A model generated the notes under the pieces. That model was not told the DNA's origin, did no database searches, and saw only the letters and a program-made list of their open reading frames with translations. A DNA stretch of 55,047 bases from assembly GCF_937888285.1 (NCBI RefSeq), contig NZ_CALART010000074.1, forward strand, positions 1 to 55,047, written 5' to 3'. Made by a program: the position numbers and the translations under genes. Positions 25,431 to 34,600 of this stretch are shown here, piece after piece. Numbering within the stretch: position 1 is the first letter of the stretch; every line of letters begins with the position of its first letter. The DNA comes from an uncultured Aquimonas sp. (GTDB lineage: Bacteria; Pseudomonadota; Gammaproteobacteria; Xanthomonadales; Xanthomonadaceae).

Positions 25431-26762
25431 CTGAGGTCTCCCCACTTTTCATAGCAGCGCAAGCCCTAGTTTTCGGTCGAGGAGTTCGTCCAGTACGGCC
25501 TGCAGACCGGCGCGGATATCCTGGGGTAAACGCTTGATTCGCAACCACTCCATCCCCCTTCGCCACGCCGAGTAGCGATGCATGTGCGACTTCTGGCGTG
25601 CCAGGGGATCCACGCTTTGGGTGTTGCGGGCAGCGCTGGCCATCATCCATGCGGCAAAGCTGGCCAGGCGATTGAGCAGCAGTAGCACGCCTGCGCGCTT
25701 GGACTTGCGGGTCAAGCTGTCAGTGAAGCCGACGCCGAACCGATGGCTCTTCAGATCGCGGAAGGCTTCTTCGATCTGCATGCGCGTGCGATAGATCGCG
25801 ACGATGCGCTCGGCGCAGTGCGTCTCCGCGCCCAGAGAGGTGACTAACAGCCACGGCTCACGCGCGGCCAGCCGCGCCTTCTTGGAGATGCCGCCCTGTT
25901 CGGGCACGCCTGCGCGCGTGAGCTTGTCGCGCCCGGTACGTCGGCCACGATAGAGCACCAGCCGGCTGGTCATGGGCTGACCCTTCACGATTCGGTGTGG
26001 CCCCAGGTCCGCGGGCTGCGCGGTGGCGGACGCATGAAGGGTCCCGCAGGGTGCCCAGTCGTCGACCTCAAGCGGGCGGGTGTGCGTGTTGCTGCGCAAT
26101 CGTCCGACGTAGTCCCAGCCGTGCGCCTGCACCGCCCGAAACCAGTCGCTGCGGAAGCCCGCATCAGTTACCAGGATGGGCGAGCTGTTCGTCGGCAGCT
26201 GTCTTGCCAGTTGCTGAAGGAACTCCTTCTGCGCCGCAGGGTGGTTCATGCGTTTCAGCGGGAATACCTGTTCGTGCACCGGCATCGCGCGCCCACCCAT
26301 CGCCACCGAAGCCCGCAACAGGGCCCAGCGCCCGTCCTTCTTGAGAGGCGACCAATCCACCTGCAGCACCGGTCGCGGCATGCCTTGAAGCAGCCGCGCC
26401 GTGATCGCGCGTTGCAGACCCTCGGACTCGGCATGCAGATGGCTGTTGCTCAGCAGCCGGTCGAGCGCCTTGAGCGGCGCATGGACCTGCTCGGCCCCCG
26501 GCCACTGGCGTGCCAACTCGGTCAGAGTCAATCGGCGACCTGCCACCAGCGCTTCCACTGCGTCGAGCAATCGACGGCAGCGGGTCGCGTGCAGGGTGTC
26601 CAGAATCTCACCGATACAGCAGCGTAAGATCGTCGAAGCGTGCATGGCGCGGTCCTCAGGCGTGGTACCCCGAGGAAAAAACCGCGTCATGCACGTTTCG
26701 TTTTGGCCGAAAGATAGCCCGGGATGGCCGAGAACGACCGGAAATTCGTGGGGAGACCTCAG
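25431..26762 (-). mobile_element. IS10-like insertion sequence (IS4 family), complete
   Basis: The element is 1332 bp long with 15-bp perfect terminal inverted repeats CTGAGGTCTCCCCAC (25431-25445 and 26748-26762), similar in their CTGA..CCCC pattern to IS10 ends, and a single intact transposase gene. It is flanked by the identical octamer GCTCTGGC. Intact ends, gene and duplication point to a recent insertion. It separates the esterase gene from the region upstream of the giant-protein operon. Confidence 0.92.
25449..26645 (-). CDS. IS4 family (IS10-like) DDE transposase
   Basis: The start MHASTILRCCIGEILDTL at 26645 gives 398 residues, close to the 402 of IS10 transposase, and a TGAGGAC site lies just upstream. 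DDE residues are visible in VDWSPLKK, VTDAGFRSDW and the YREK-type motif YRTRMQIEEAFRDLKS. The LTLTELARQWPG and DRLLSNSHLH segments also align with IS10. The longer open frame reaching 26786 would start outside the element and is rejected. No frameshift or internal stop, so it is probably active. Confidence 0.95.
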   Translation of the reverse strand: MHASTILRCCIGEILDTLHATRCRRLLDAVEALVAGRRLTLTELARQWPGAEQVHAPLKALDRLLSNSHLHAESEGLQRAITARLLQGMPRPVLQVDWSPLKKDGRWALLRASVAMGGRAMPVHEQVFPLKRMNHPAAQKEFLQQLARQLPTNSSPILVTDAGFRSDWFRAVQAHGWDYVGRLRSNTHTRPLEVDDWAPCGTLHASATAQPADLGPHRIVKGQPMTSRLVLYRGRRTGRDKLTRAGVPEQGGISKKARLAAREPWLLVTSLGAETHCAERIVAIYRTRMQIEEAFRDLKSHRFGVGFTDSLTRKSKRAGVLLLLNRLASFAAWMMASAARNTQSVDPLARQKSHMHRYSAWRRGMEWLRIKRLPQDIRAGLQAVLDELLDRKLGLALL

Positions 26763-26770
26763 GCTCTGGC
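26763..26770 (+). repeat. Target-site duplication, right copy (GCTCTGGC)
   Basis: Exact copy of 25423-25430 at the right boundary of the IS element. Confidence 0.85.
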
Positions 26771-26792
26771 CCACCATGGCGTGCATCCTTGC

Positions 26793-26841
26793 CCCGCTGC
26801 CCGCTGCCCGCTGCCCGCTACCCGCTACCCGTCACCCGCAA
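26793..26841 (+). repeat. Heptanucleotide tandem repeat (CCCGCTG/CCCGCTA)
   Basis: Seven successive 7-base units: three CCCGCTG, two CCCGCTA, then CCCGTCA and CCCGCAA. They lie in the non-coding stretch between the IS and the gene at 27053. Copy number is likely to vary between strains. Confidence 0.8.
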
Positions 26842-27052
26842 TTCGCCGAGTGTGTCGCGCCCTCTACCGATTGCTGCTTGATGCGCGCTGCTCGCTGTTG
26901 GCTCACGCTGCTCGCGCTTCCGATCGAACTATCGACTTGCTGTTGCCTGTTTCTCGCGCGACTCTCGCCATCGCGTCCCCTGTCCCCACGCTCTCGGCAT
27001 CCACCTTCCAGCGCGACACCGACGCGCAGGCCCGCACTCCCGGCAGCCCCGC

Positions 27053-27763
27053 ATGTTCAACCCCAATCCCACGCGCCATATCGTTCCGCTGCACGACGGC
27101 CACGTATGCCTGGTCTTCGACGCCGTGCTGCTCGACCCTCGGGCCTGGATCGACACCGCGATCGCCCACCGCGGGCGCTTCGTCGAAGGCGCCTGGAATG
27201 CCTACCCCGGCCCCGAGCTGCCGCTGGCCACCGAGGTCACCGATCGCCTCTGCGACTTCTTCGCCCAGCACGCGCGCGCCGCACTCGGCGCCCGCCGCAC
27301 CCTGCGTGCGCACAGCCGCTTCGCCCTCGTCACCCGCACGCCGGAAACGCTGGCGCCCTGCCAGCGCTTCTGTCACCGCGACCGCCTGAGCAGCGAGCCC
27401 GGCACCGTGGTCGCGGCCAGCGTGCTCTACCTGTTCGATCGCCCTGAGCTTGGCGGCACCAGCTTCTACCGCCCGCGCCGCCCCATGCCGGAGATCGAGG
27501 CCCTGGTGCAGGATTCCGCCCGCCTCGCGCCTGAAGACTTCAACGCCCGCTATCCCGGCATTGCGCAAGGCTATATGCGCGAATGCAACCCCTGGTTCGA
27601 GCACATCGCCACCGTGCCGCCGCGCTTCAACCGCCTGATCGTCTATCGTGGCGACCTCTTCCACAGCGGCGACATCGCGCGGCCGGAGCTGTTAAGCGCT
27701 GATCCAGAGCAGGGGCGGTTGACGGTGAATGGGTTCTTCACCTGTCGGGCGGCGTTGGGATGA
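27053..27763 (+). CDS. DUF6445-like protein (2-oxoglutarate/Fe(II) oxygenase-type fold suspected)
   Basis: A 236-residue protein that I place tentatively in DUF6445. FCHRDRL followed by VLYLFDRPELGGTSFYRPR and a late RLIVYRGDLFHSG give an H-x-D ... H pattern like that of 2-oxoglutarate/Fe(II) dioxygenases, so an oxygenase activity is plausible but unproven. No signal peptide. The start at 27053 lacks a clear ribosome-binding site. It is the last gene before the large accessory operon, from which it is separated by 446 non-coding bases, so joint transcription is unlikely. Confidence 0.65.
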   Translation: MFNPNPTRHIVPLHDGHVCLVFDAVLLDPRAWIDTAIAHRGRFVEGAWNAYPGPELPLATEVTDRLCDFFAQHARAALGARRTLRAHSRFALVTRTPETLAPCQRFCHRDRLSSEPGTVVAASVLYLFDRPELGGTSFYRPRRPMPEIEALVQDSARLAPEDFNARYPGIAQGYMRECNPWFEHIATVPPRFNRLIVYRGDLFHSGDIARPELLSADPEQGRLTVNGFFTCRAALG

Positions 27764-28209
27764 TGACTTGACTGGAGTGCCTCAGCGGTGAGGCGCGAGC
27801 AGGCCGTTGTCGAGCGATCAGCGGCTGCTCTGCCGGCGTCGGCGAAGCTGGTTCAGAGCGACGAACGCGGAATTCCTTTGCAACGAGCGCTCTCTCGGCC
27901 CGGATGCTGGCTGCTTGGGCGCAATCCCAATCGGACTGAAGACCCTGAGTCCGCCGCACGCGGCCAGAAATCTCGTGCTTCCCGCCGATTGCTCTGGCTT
28001 TGCCTGCGCGTGGCTGTGATGCTCGACTACAGCCGCTTGAGCAAGACTCCTACCCCATACCGATCGATCCCCCTATACCAGCGCTCGAAGCAACGCCGTA
28101 AGGTTCACATTGACTTCACTGGGTTGCGCACTTAACGTGCGCACCCAACTTTCTGCACTTGTGAAGCCGCTTTTTCGCTAGGGCGGTTTTCGATGTTCTC
28201 GGGGGAATC
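27764..28209. other. Non-coding region upstream of the giant-protein operon
   Basis: No frame in these 446 bases resembles a protein. Base composition is visibly less GC-rich than the neighbouring housekeeping genes. The right end carries a promoter-like site overlapped by a palindrome (28110-28146). Confidence 0.5.
28110..28146 (+). promoter_or_regulatory. Candidate promoter with overlapping palindrome for the three-gene operon
   Basis: TTGACT (28110-28115) lies 17 bases before TAACGT (28133-28138), a fair -35/-10 pair. The -10 sits in the loop of an inverted repeat, GGGTTGCGCAC and GTGCGCACCC around TTAAC (28121-28146, one bulged base), a natural position for repressor control. About 64 bases remain to the first ATG at 28210. 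Confidence 0.35.
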
Positions 28210-28626
28210 ATGGCTGCCTCTTTTCTGCGCGTCCGAGTTTCGGGCGTCGTTTTGCTTTCCCTGCTCCTGACATTCGGTCTGAGCACTGCATCCGCGCAGA
28301 TCCCCCACGAATGGGACCCGCCGCCAGGGCGCTGGACTTTCATCGAGTTCTCGCTCACGCCGCCTCTTGCGGTGTTTCGCTCGGACTCCGGTGATCACCC
28401 TGTCCCCCTCGGCAAGGACCTGCCGGGCACTCGAATCCGGCTTGATGCGCTCTCTGAAGAGGGGGCTACGGTCGTGCTTGCGTCCCCGGACGGCCGACCA
28501 CTCAGACTGAGACTGTTGCGTGGCCAAGAGCTCGACGCGGAGTTAACCCTTCGTGAGCTCGCAGCTTCGTTGAATGCGGCGTATCCGCCTGCATCGCCTG
28601 AGGGGGGCAGCGGCGATGCTGACTGA
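28210..28626 (+). CDS. Small secreted protein of unknown function (operon gene 1)
   Basis: A 138-residue protein with a signal peptide (VVLLSLLLTFGLSTASA, cleavage before QIPHEW). The mature part of about 105 residues has alternating hydrophobic segments (FIEFSLTPPLAVF, TRIRLDALSEEGATVVLAS) suggesting a small beta fold and ends in an acidic tail. I do not recognise a family. A GGGGGA precedes the ATG. Its last eleven bases overlap the start of the giant gene (ATGCTGACTGA), so translation of the two is coupled. A chaperone, cofactor or processing partner role for the giant protein is only inferred from position. Confidence 0.75.
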   Translation: MAASFLRVRVSGVVLLSLLLTFGLSTASAQIPHEWDPPPGRWTFIEFSLTPPLAVFRSDSGDHPVPLGKDLPGTRIRLDALSEEGATVVLASPDGRPLRLRLLRGQELDAELTLRELAASLNAAYPPASPEGGSGDAD

Positions 28627-31600
28627 AGTGCACCCGCCTGTGGCACCCCATCAGCATGGACATGGCGGCCACGTTTGGGCGCACCTAAGGCGCTTCGCCG
28701 TTCGAGCGCTGACTTTCTTGGCGATCGGCAGCGGTGGGTACGCCCAGGCCCAGTCATCCGCGCCCGTTTCGTTCTCTCCCGTTGCGCCGCCCGTGTCCTG
28801 CGTAGAGCCGGTGCAGCCGTCGCTACTGGCGAGCAAGTCTTCCGTCGGTCCGGTTCGAGTGCTTGGCCTCACCGGAGCCGTGTACACCGCTGACTTTGCG
28901 GGTAACTACGACAGGGGGCAGACCGCAGCTCGCGCGGCTTTAGCGACCAGTCTTCTCGAAGCCACCGGTCAGGACGTCGACTTCGTCGTCGTCTTCACCG
29001 ACTTCGAGTTCGCTACCGGCCAAGCGCTGGCCTTCTACAGCGCGGTACGCAATGAAGTGCAAGGTATCGGCCAGCAGCTGTTCGATCACAGTTTGCTGTT
29101 CGGTAGCCCTGGGCGCCTGCAGGGTTATGTCGACATGGCGGCGCTCAGCCGCTACCGCTTCAACACCCGAGACCCTGCGTACCGCGTACTTCTGAATACT
29201 CTTAGCCATGAGCTGATGCATCGGTGGGGGGTGGGGGTCCGCTTCCAGTCTTCGCAAGGGCAGTTGAGCTCGGATCTGCTTGGGCGCGACGGTTCTCATT
29301 GGAGTCTGCTTGCCGATACCAATGCCTCCGTGATGTACGGCGGGGCCTGGCGACAGGATGCTGACGGCAGCTTTCGGTTGACCGAGGCCCTGGAGCGATT
29401 CTCGCGCTGGGATCTTTACCTGGCAGGTTGGGCTGCTCCCGAGGAAGTCCCACCCCTTAGACTGTTGCGTAACACCGGGCTCGATCCTGCCGAGCTTCCG
29501 CAGGTTGGTATGCGTGCCGTCGGGACAGCCGAGCAGATCACACTTGCCCAAGTGATTGCTGCGGAAGGTGCGCGCACGCCGTCGGCGGCGGCATCGCAGC
29601 GCGAGTTCACTGCCGCCTTGGTCCTGCTGGTCCGTCCAGGTCAGAGCATCGAGGAGGCCAAGCTCGCTCAGCTACAGCGTTTCGCCCAGCGCTACGAAAG
29701 CTACTTCCAGTCCATCACCGAGGGGCGTGCGAGCCTCCGTTTCATCGGTGATCGCCCGGGCGAAGTCCGCATCGGCGCGCCCGAGGCGCTGTCGGGCTCA
29801 CCGCCTCAAAGGCATGCCGATCCGGTGGCAGCCGCTCTGAACTGGTTGAAAGCCATTCGACAGCCCACCGGCGGCTTTGCAGACCGCCCTAGCACAGCGG
29901 TGCGCGACAGCGTGGCGGCGTTGCGCACCATCCTTCAGGTGGATCCCGGGTGGGCGGGCGCTGCGGAGGTTCGCGAGTTTCTCAGCGCGGCCGAGGAGAT
30001 CAACGCCGATGACCGTCTGCGCCGGGCCAGTGTCCATGCGTCGTCGGAGCCCCAGCGGCCAGCCCCCGCAATCGTGGATGGATGGGCAGACGGTGTCCTT
30101 GATCTGGCCCTTTCTGCGGCTTTGGATGCGGATTCGGTTCTATTTGATGCCGGTGCCAGGGCCGCTCTGCTGAGCAGCCTGGTCGGGCATCAGTCCACGC
30201 AAGGCAGCTTTGCCTCGGTCAGCAACGGAGCGGCTCGACTGCGGTCCAGCCTGCTGGCTGCTCGCGCCCTGTTGGTGCACTGGCCCGAAGGTCATGAGGG
30301 TGCTGAGCGGGCTCGCGTTTGGCTGCTTGAACATCTGCTGGAGCTGCCGCTGCAGGGGGCGCGCTCTGCAGGCACCAGTGAACTGGCAGATGCGCTCGTT
30401 CTCGCAGGCGAGCTTCGCCTGCCTGAAAGTCTGAAGCTGCGACTGCGAGCCGCCTTGGAATCCAGGCAGGGTCGTGACGGCGACTGGGAAGGCAGCGTCT
30501 ACACCACGGCGGTCGCGGGGCTTGCGCTTGCTCGACTTGGGCAGCCTGACCTCGAAGTCGTGTCGGTTTCAGTTGTGCCGGAAGCGCCCCGTGCGGGAGA
30601 GCCTGTCGTGCTGCGGGCACGTGTACGAAACGCGGGTGGCCTTGCTACGCCCGAGTTGAGTTACCTCTGGTCGCAAGAGAGAGGTTCGCAGCCGGGCACC
30701 TTTGACCCACTGCTTACGCGCACCCTGCCATCGCTGATTCCGGGTGAGGCTGCGACTGTTGAGGCTCTCATTGAGACCGGAAGCTGGCCGGCCCTTGTAC
30801 GTCTCCGGCTACAACTCGATCCTGAGAGCGCTCTGGTTGAGGTGAGCGAAGACAATAACCAGGCCGACCTCTCCATCCAGTTCGCGGCTCCAGGTAGCGG
30901 CGCGGACCCCGCCCTTGTTCTGGGCGAGCATGTATTCGATCCAGATCGCTTCCAGCGTCTGGGCGATCGCATCACCCTGAGTGGACAGGTCCGCAACTTT
31001 GGTGCGGCTTCGGCGCAGCAGGTTTTGTTGCGTCTGGAGCGGGTGCTGATCCAATCACGACAGACGCTCGCAGAAACCCGCGTCGATGTGCCCGCCAACG
31101 GCCGCATTGCCTACTCTCTGGGTTTCGATGTCTCTCGGACGGGTGAGCACGCCCTTGAACTGGTGCTCGATCCGCTGCAAGAGGCGGAAGACTCCCACCG
31201 AGGCAACAACGCCCTGCACCTGCAATTGCCCGCCTCGCCGGGCATAGATCTGGCGCTCATGGTCGAGTCGCTCGACCTCAATCCGGTGGTACCGCGTGTG
31301 GGGCTGGACCAGCGCGTTCGAGTCAACTCGATCAATATCGGCAACAGCCATTCCGGGCAGGCCAGCATCGAGCTCAGGCGCCTGGATGCCAACGGCTGGG
31401 TCCTGCTGCAACGTCGACCCTTGCAGGCGGAAGCCGGCGCCGAAGTTGAGACTGAGTTTGTCTGGCGTCCGCAGGACGCGGGTACGCAGCGCCTGCAGAT
31501 CATGATCGATCCGGACCAGCAGATCGACGAGATCGCGCGAGACAACAACAGCTTCGAGTTCGATGTCGAGCCCATTCGCTCTGAAGGGGCCGATCTTGTG

Positions 31601-34600
31601 GTCGTCCCAGGCAGCACCGAAGCAACACCCGCGCAGCCGCTGCAGGGGCGGCCGCTTCAGGTGAGCGCGCAACTTCTCAATCAAGGGGCGGCTGCTACAG
31701 GGCCCTTCGCAGTTTCGTTGTTCCTTGGCGACCCGCGCTCTGGCGGTCAGCCCTTGGCCGCCACCACGGTGTTGGGGCTGGATCCCGGAAGCGACACGAC
31801 GGTCGTCCTTGAAATCCCGTCGTTCCCCGCACGTGGCGATGTCTCGCTATTCCTCATGGCCGACAGCGATCTCGTCATTGCAGAGCTCGACGAGTCCAAC
31901 AACTTTGGCATCGTCGACGCCATCGCGCGCGCCATGGCTGACGTTGGCGCAAGCGCACAGTCGGTGTTGATGCAGCCTGAGCAGCCCTTGCCGGGCATGC
32001 CGGTCATCCTGCGAGTTGCGCTGAGCAATCGCGGCGAACAGTCCTCAGAGCCTCTGCGTACGCATCTGTTCGAGGTCCACCAAGGCGGGCTGCACGCTGT
32101 TTCTCCTGCCCTCGATGTGCCTGCGCTTGCGCCAGGGGCGAGATTCGAAGCCAGTTGGCAGTGGACTGCGCGTGCCGAGGGCGCCGAGTCTCTGTTGTTT
32201 CAGATCGATCCTGAGCAATCGGCGGTGGATGGCGATCGCAGCAACAACGAGATTCAGCTGCCTCTTGCTGCCAACATCGAAGGCGCTCTTGCGCTGACCC
32301 CGTACTTTTCGCCGAACGGCGATGGCGTCCGTGACCGCGCCCTCGTGGTCTTGGCGGGTGCGTCGATCCCCCTGGTCAGGGCGGATGTGCGGAACGTTGA
32401 AGACCGATTGATAGCCCGGATCGAAGCCTTTGAAGACCTCCCCGGTGGCAGAAAACTGCTTGTCTGGGACGGACTTGATCAACGCGGCGAAATCGCCCCC
32501 GACGGCGAGTATGTCGTGGTGGCCGTTGGAGCAGCGGAACGAAGCTTGGGCGTGGTCCGGGTCGTGCTCGACAACGATCAACCTATGGCGCTCGCGTCAG
32601 TGCTGTCGGGCGATGTGGTAAGTCGTCGTTTGCCGAACTCAATCAACGAGTGGCTGGTGCCGGTGGCGGGCTCGCCAGTCGAGGACTATCTGTACACATG
32701 GGGCAGTTCGGCAAACAGTGCTGCCGCAATGAAGCGCGGCATCGCCCGCACTCACGCCTACATGGGCGGCGTCGAGTCGGTACTCAGCGCTCGTTGGCTG
32801 GAGCGCCATGCCGGGAATGGCGAAGTCACTTCGCTCCTAATTGAGCCGACGCAGGGGCGCGAGCTGTTTTTCACTGCGGGCGCAAAGTTGTGGGTTCAGG
32901 ATGCGGGCACCTTGGACCAAGCCCGCCTTGTGGCTGATCTGCCCGCTGGTCAGCACTCCCAACGCCTGGTCGGAACCGCCGGGCCAAGGCATGTCCTGCT
33001 TCAGAGCAATTATGGTGTGATGCTGCGAGTTGGCCTCGACGGCGGGGTTGTTCAGACCCTCTCGGTCAACACCGACGAACGTTTCCTCAGCGGCTACGCA
33101 TCTGGCGTTCTTGTGGGCAAGGACGCCGTGATCGAGGGTGGGATTCTGCCTTCCAGATTCCTCCCGTTCGATGGCTCGCTGACCCCAACCGAGCTTCAAT
33201 TGAGCTACCGAGATGACCTTGACTGCTTCGCACGCGTGCATCTGGTCGAGTCCGAGCCAGTGCTGTTCTGGCACGCGCTGCGGCTGGAGGGGGAAGAGGT
33301 TCGTTGGTTCAACCTGCGGACTGGCGAGTCGCGAGATCTCCTGAGTCACCCCACTGGCGGTTGTCTGGCGAGGTCTAAAGACCCCAACTCTCAGCGCGGC
33401 TTCTCGCAGGCGCATTTCCAGTGGATCGGGTCTGAGGCAAAAGGCTTCCTGGTGGATCATGCGTCGGGGCTGGCGAGCCTGTACTCGCCGCAGGGAACCA
33501 AACTTCTCGAGCAACCGGTGCCCCGGCCTGCCATCGCTGGAGAATACGGCGAGCTGCAGGGCAACTCACCCAACCATGTCCTCAGAGGCGAGCCGCTCGG
33601 CTTCACCGCCCTGTGTCCCTCTCGCCTGTTCCGGGAGTGGCCGAAGCTTGCCCGCTGGGGGCAGGGCGAACGCAATATGTTCGAACCCTCTGCGCGCGAG
33701 TTGTACTTCTCATCTGGCGACGTGCTTCTCGACGCCGACCCGGGTGACGCGGGCAGCGAACTTGGATCGGGATACAGCTTCGTTTGCGAGGGAGCTATTG
33801 ACTACCTTGCACTCTCGCTAGGCACCGGACAGATCCGCCGGATCGCGGGCCAAACCGCTTGGCCGCTGTTATCCCCAGAGGATCGGCAGCGTTACCTACT
33901 CGTTGCCGGTAGCGAAGGCACGGCATCGCTGCCTGCCGCATGGCCACGCTTCTTCCAGCGCGCGGGCGCACACCTGCGAGAAGATGCTCGAATCAGCGTT
34001 CAGGGTGCCGTCGGGCGCCCATGGGCGCGTGCGGCGCAGCTTCTTGCTTCGATCCACGACGAGAGCCGTCTGCTGTTGTCTGACTCTGGGCCTGACAGCG
34101 TCCCACGTGCAACGCAAGTCATCAGCAGCCTTCAGCGACTGCGTAGCGACTTGCGCGCCTCCAGCAACGGCCGCTCGGTGACCTTCACTGGATATGCGAC
34201 CGACGCGAACCTCGACTACTACCAGATCGACTACGCAAGCGTCGGGTCGCCCGAAGAATGGCTGAGTCTCGTTCCACCGAGGCGGGAACAGGTACGCGGT
34301 GACGAGTTCATGACCTGGGCACCGCCCCAGTCAGGCGCCTACGTCTTCCGCCTGAGGGTGGTGGATCGAGCGGGCAATCGCTTGGACAGCTTTGCTTCCG
34401 CCGAGCTGGTGTTTGCGTCGCCGATCAGCAACGCTCGCACAGACCATCGGGCCATCTCACCGAATGGCGATGGTTCGAAGGACAGGCTGCAGGTCGATTT
34501 CGTGGTGTCGCGTCCCACCGAGATCGGCTTCGCGATACTTGATGATTCCGGCCGCACAGTGTTCGCTGACTTCCGCACCTTCGGTGCGGCGGACCTTGGC

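Noticed and set aside
26646..26786. Longer transposase frame starting at 26786
   Set aside because: It begins outside the IS boundary at 26762; the family start and ribosome-binding site fit 26645.
28574..28615. An earlier start for the giant protein at 28574
   Set aside because: It would add 14 residues lying inside the upstream gene and has no ribosome-binding site, while ATG 28616 follows AGGGGGG.
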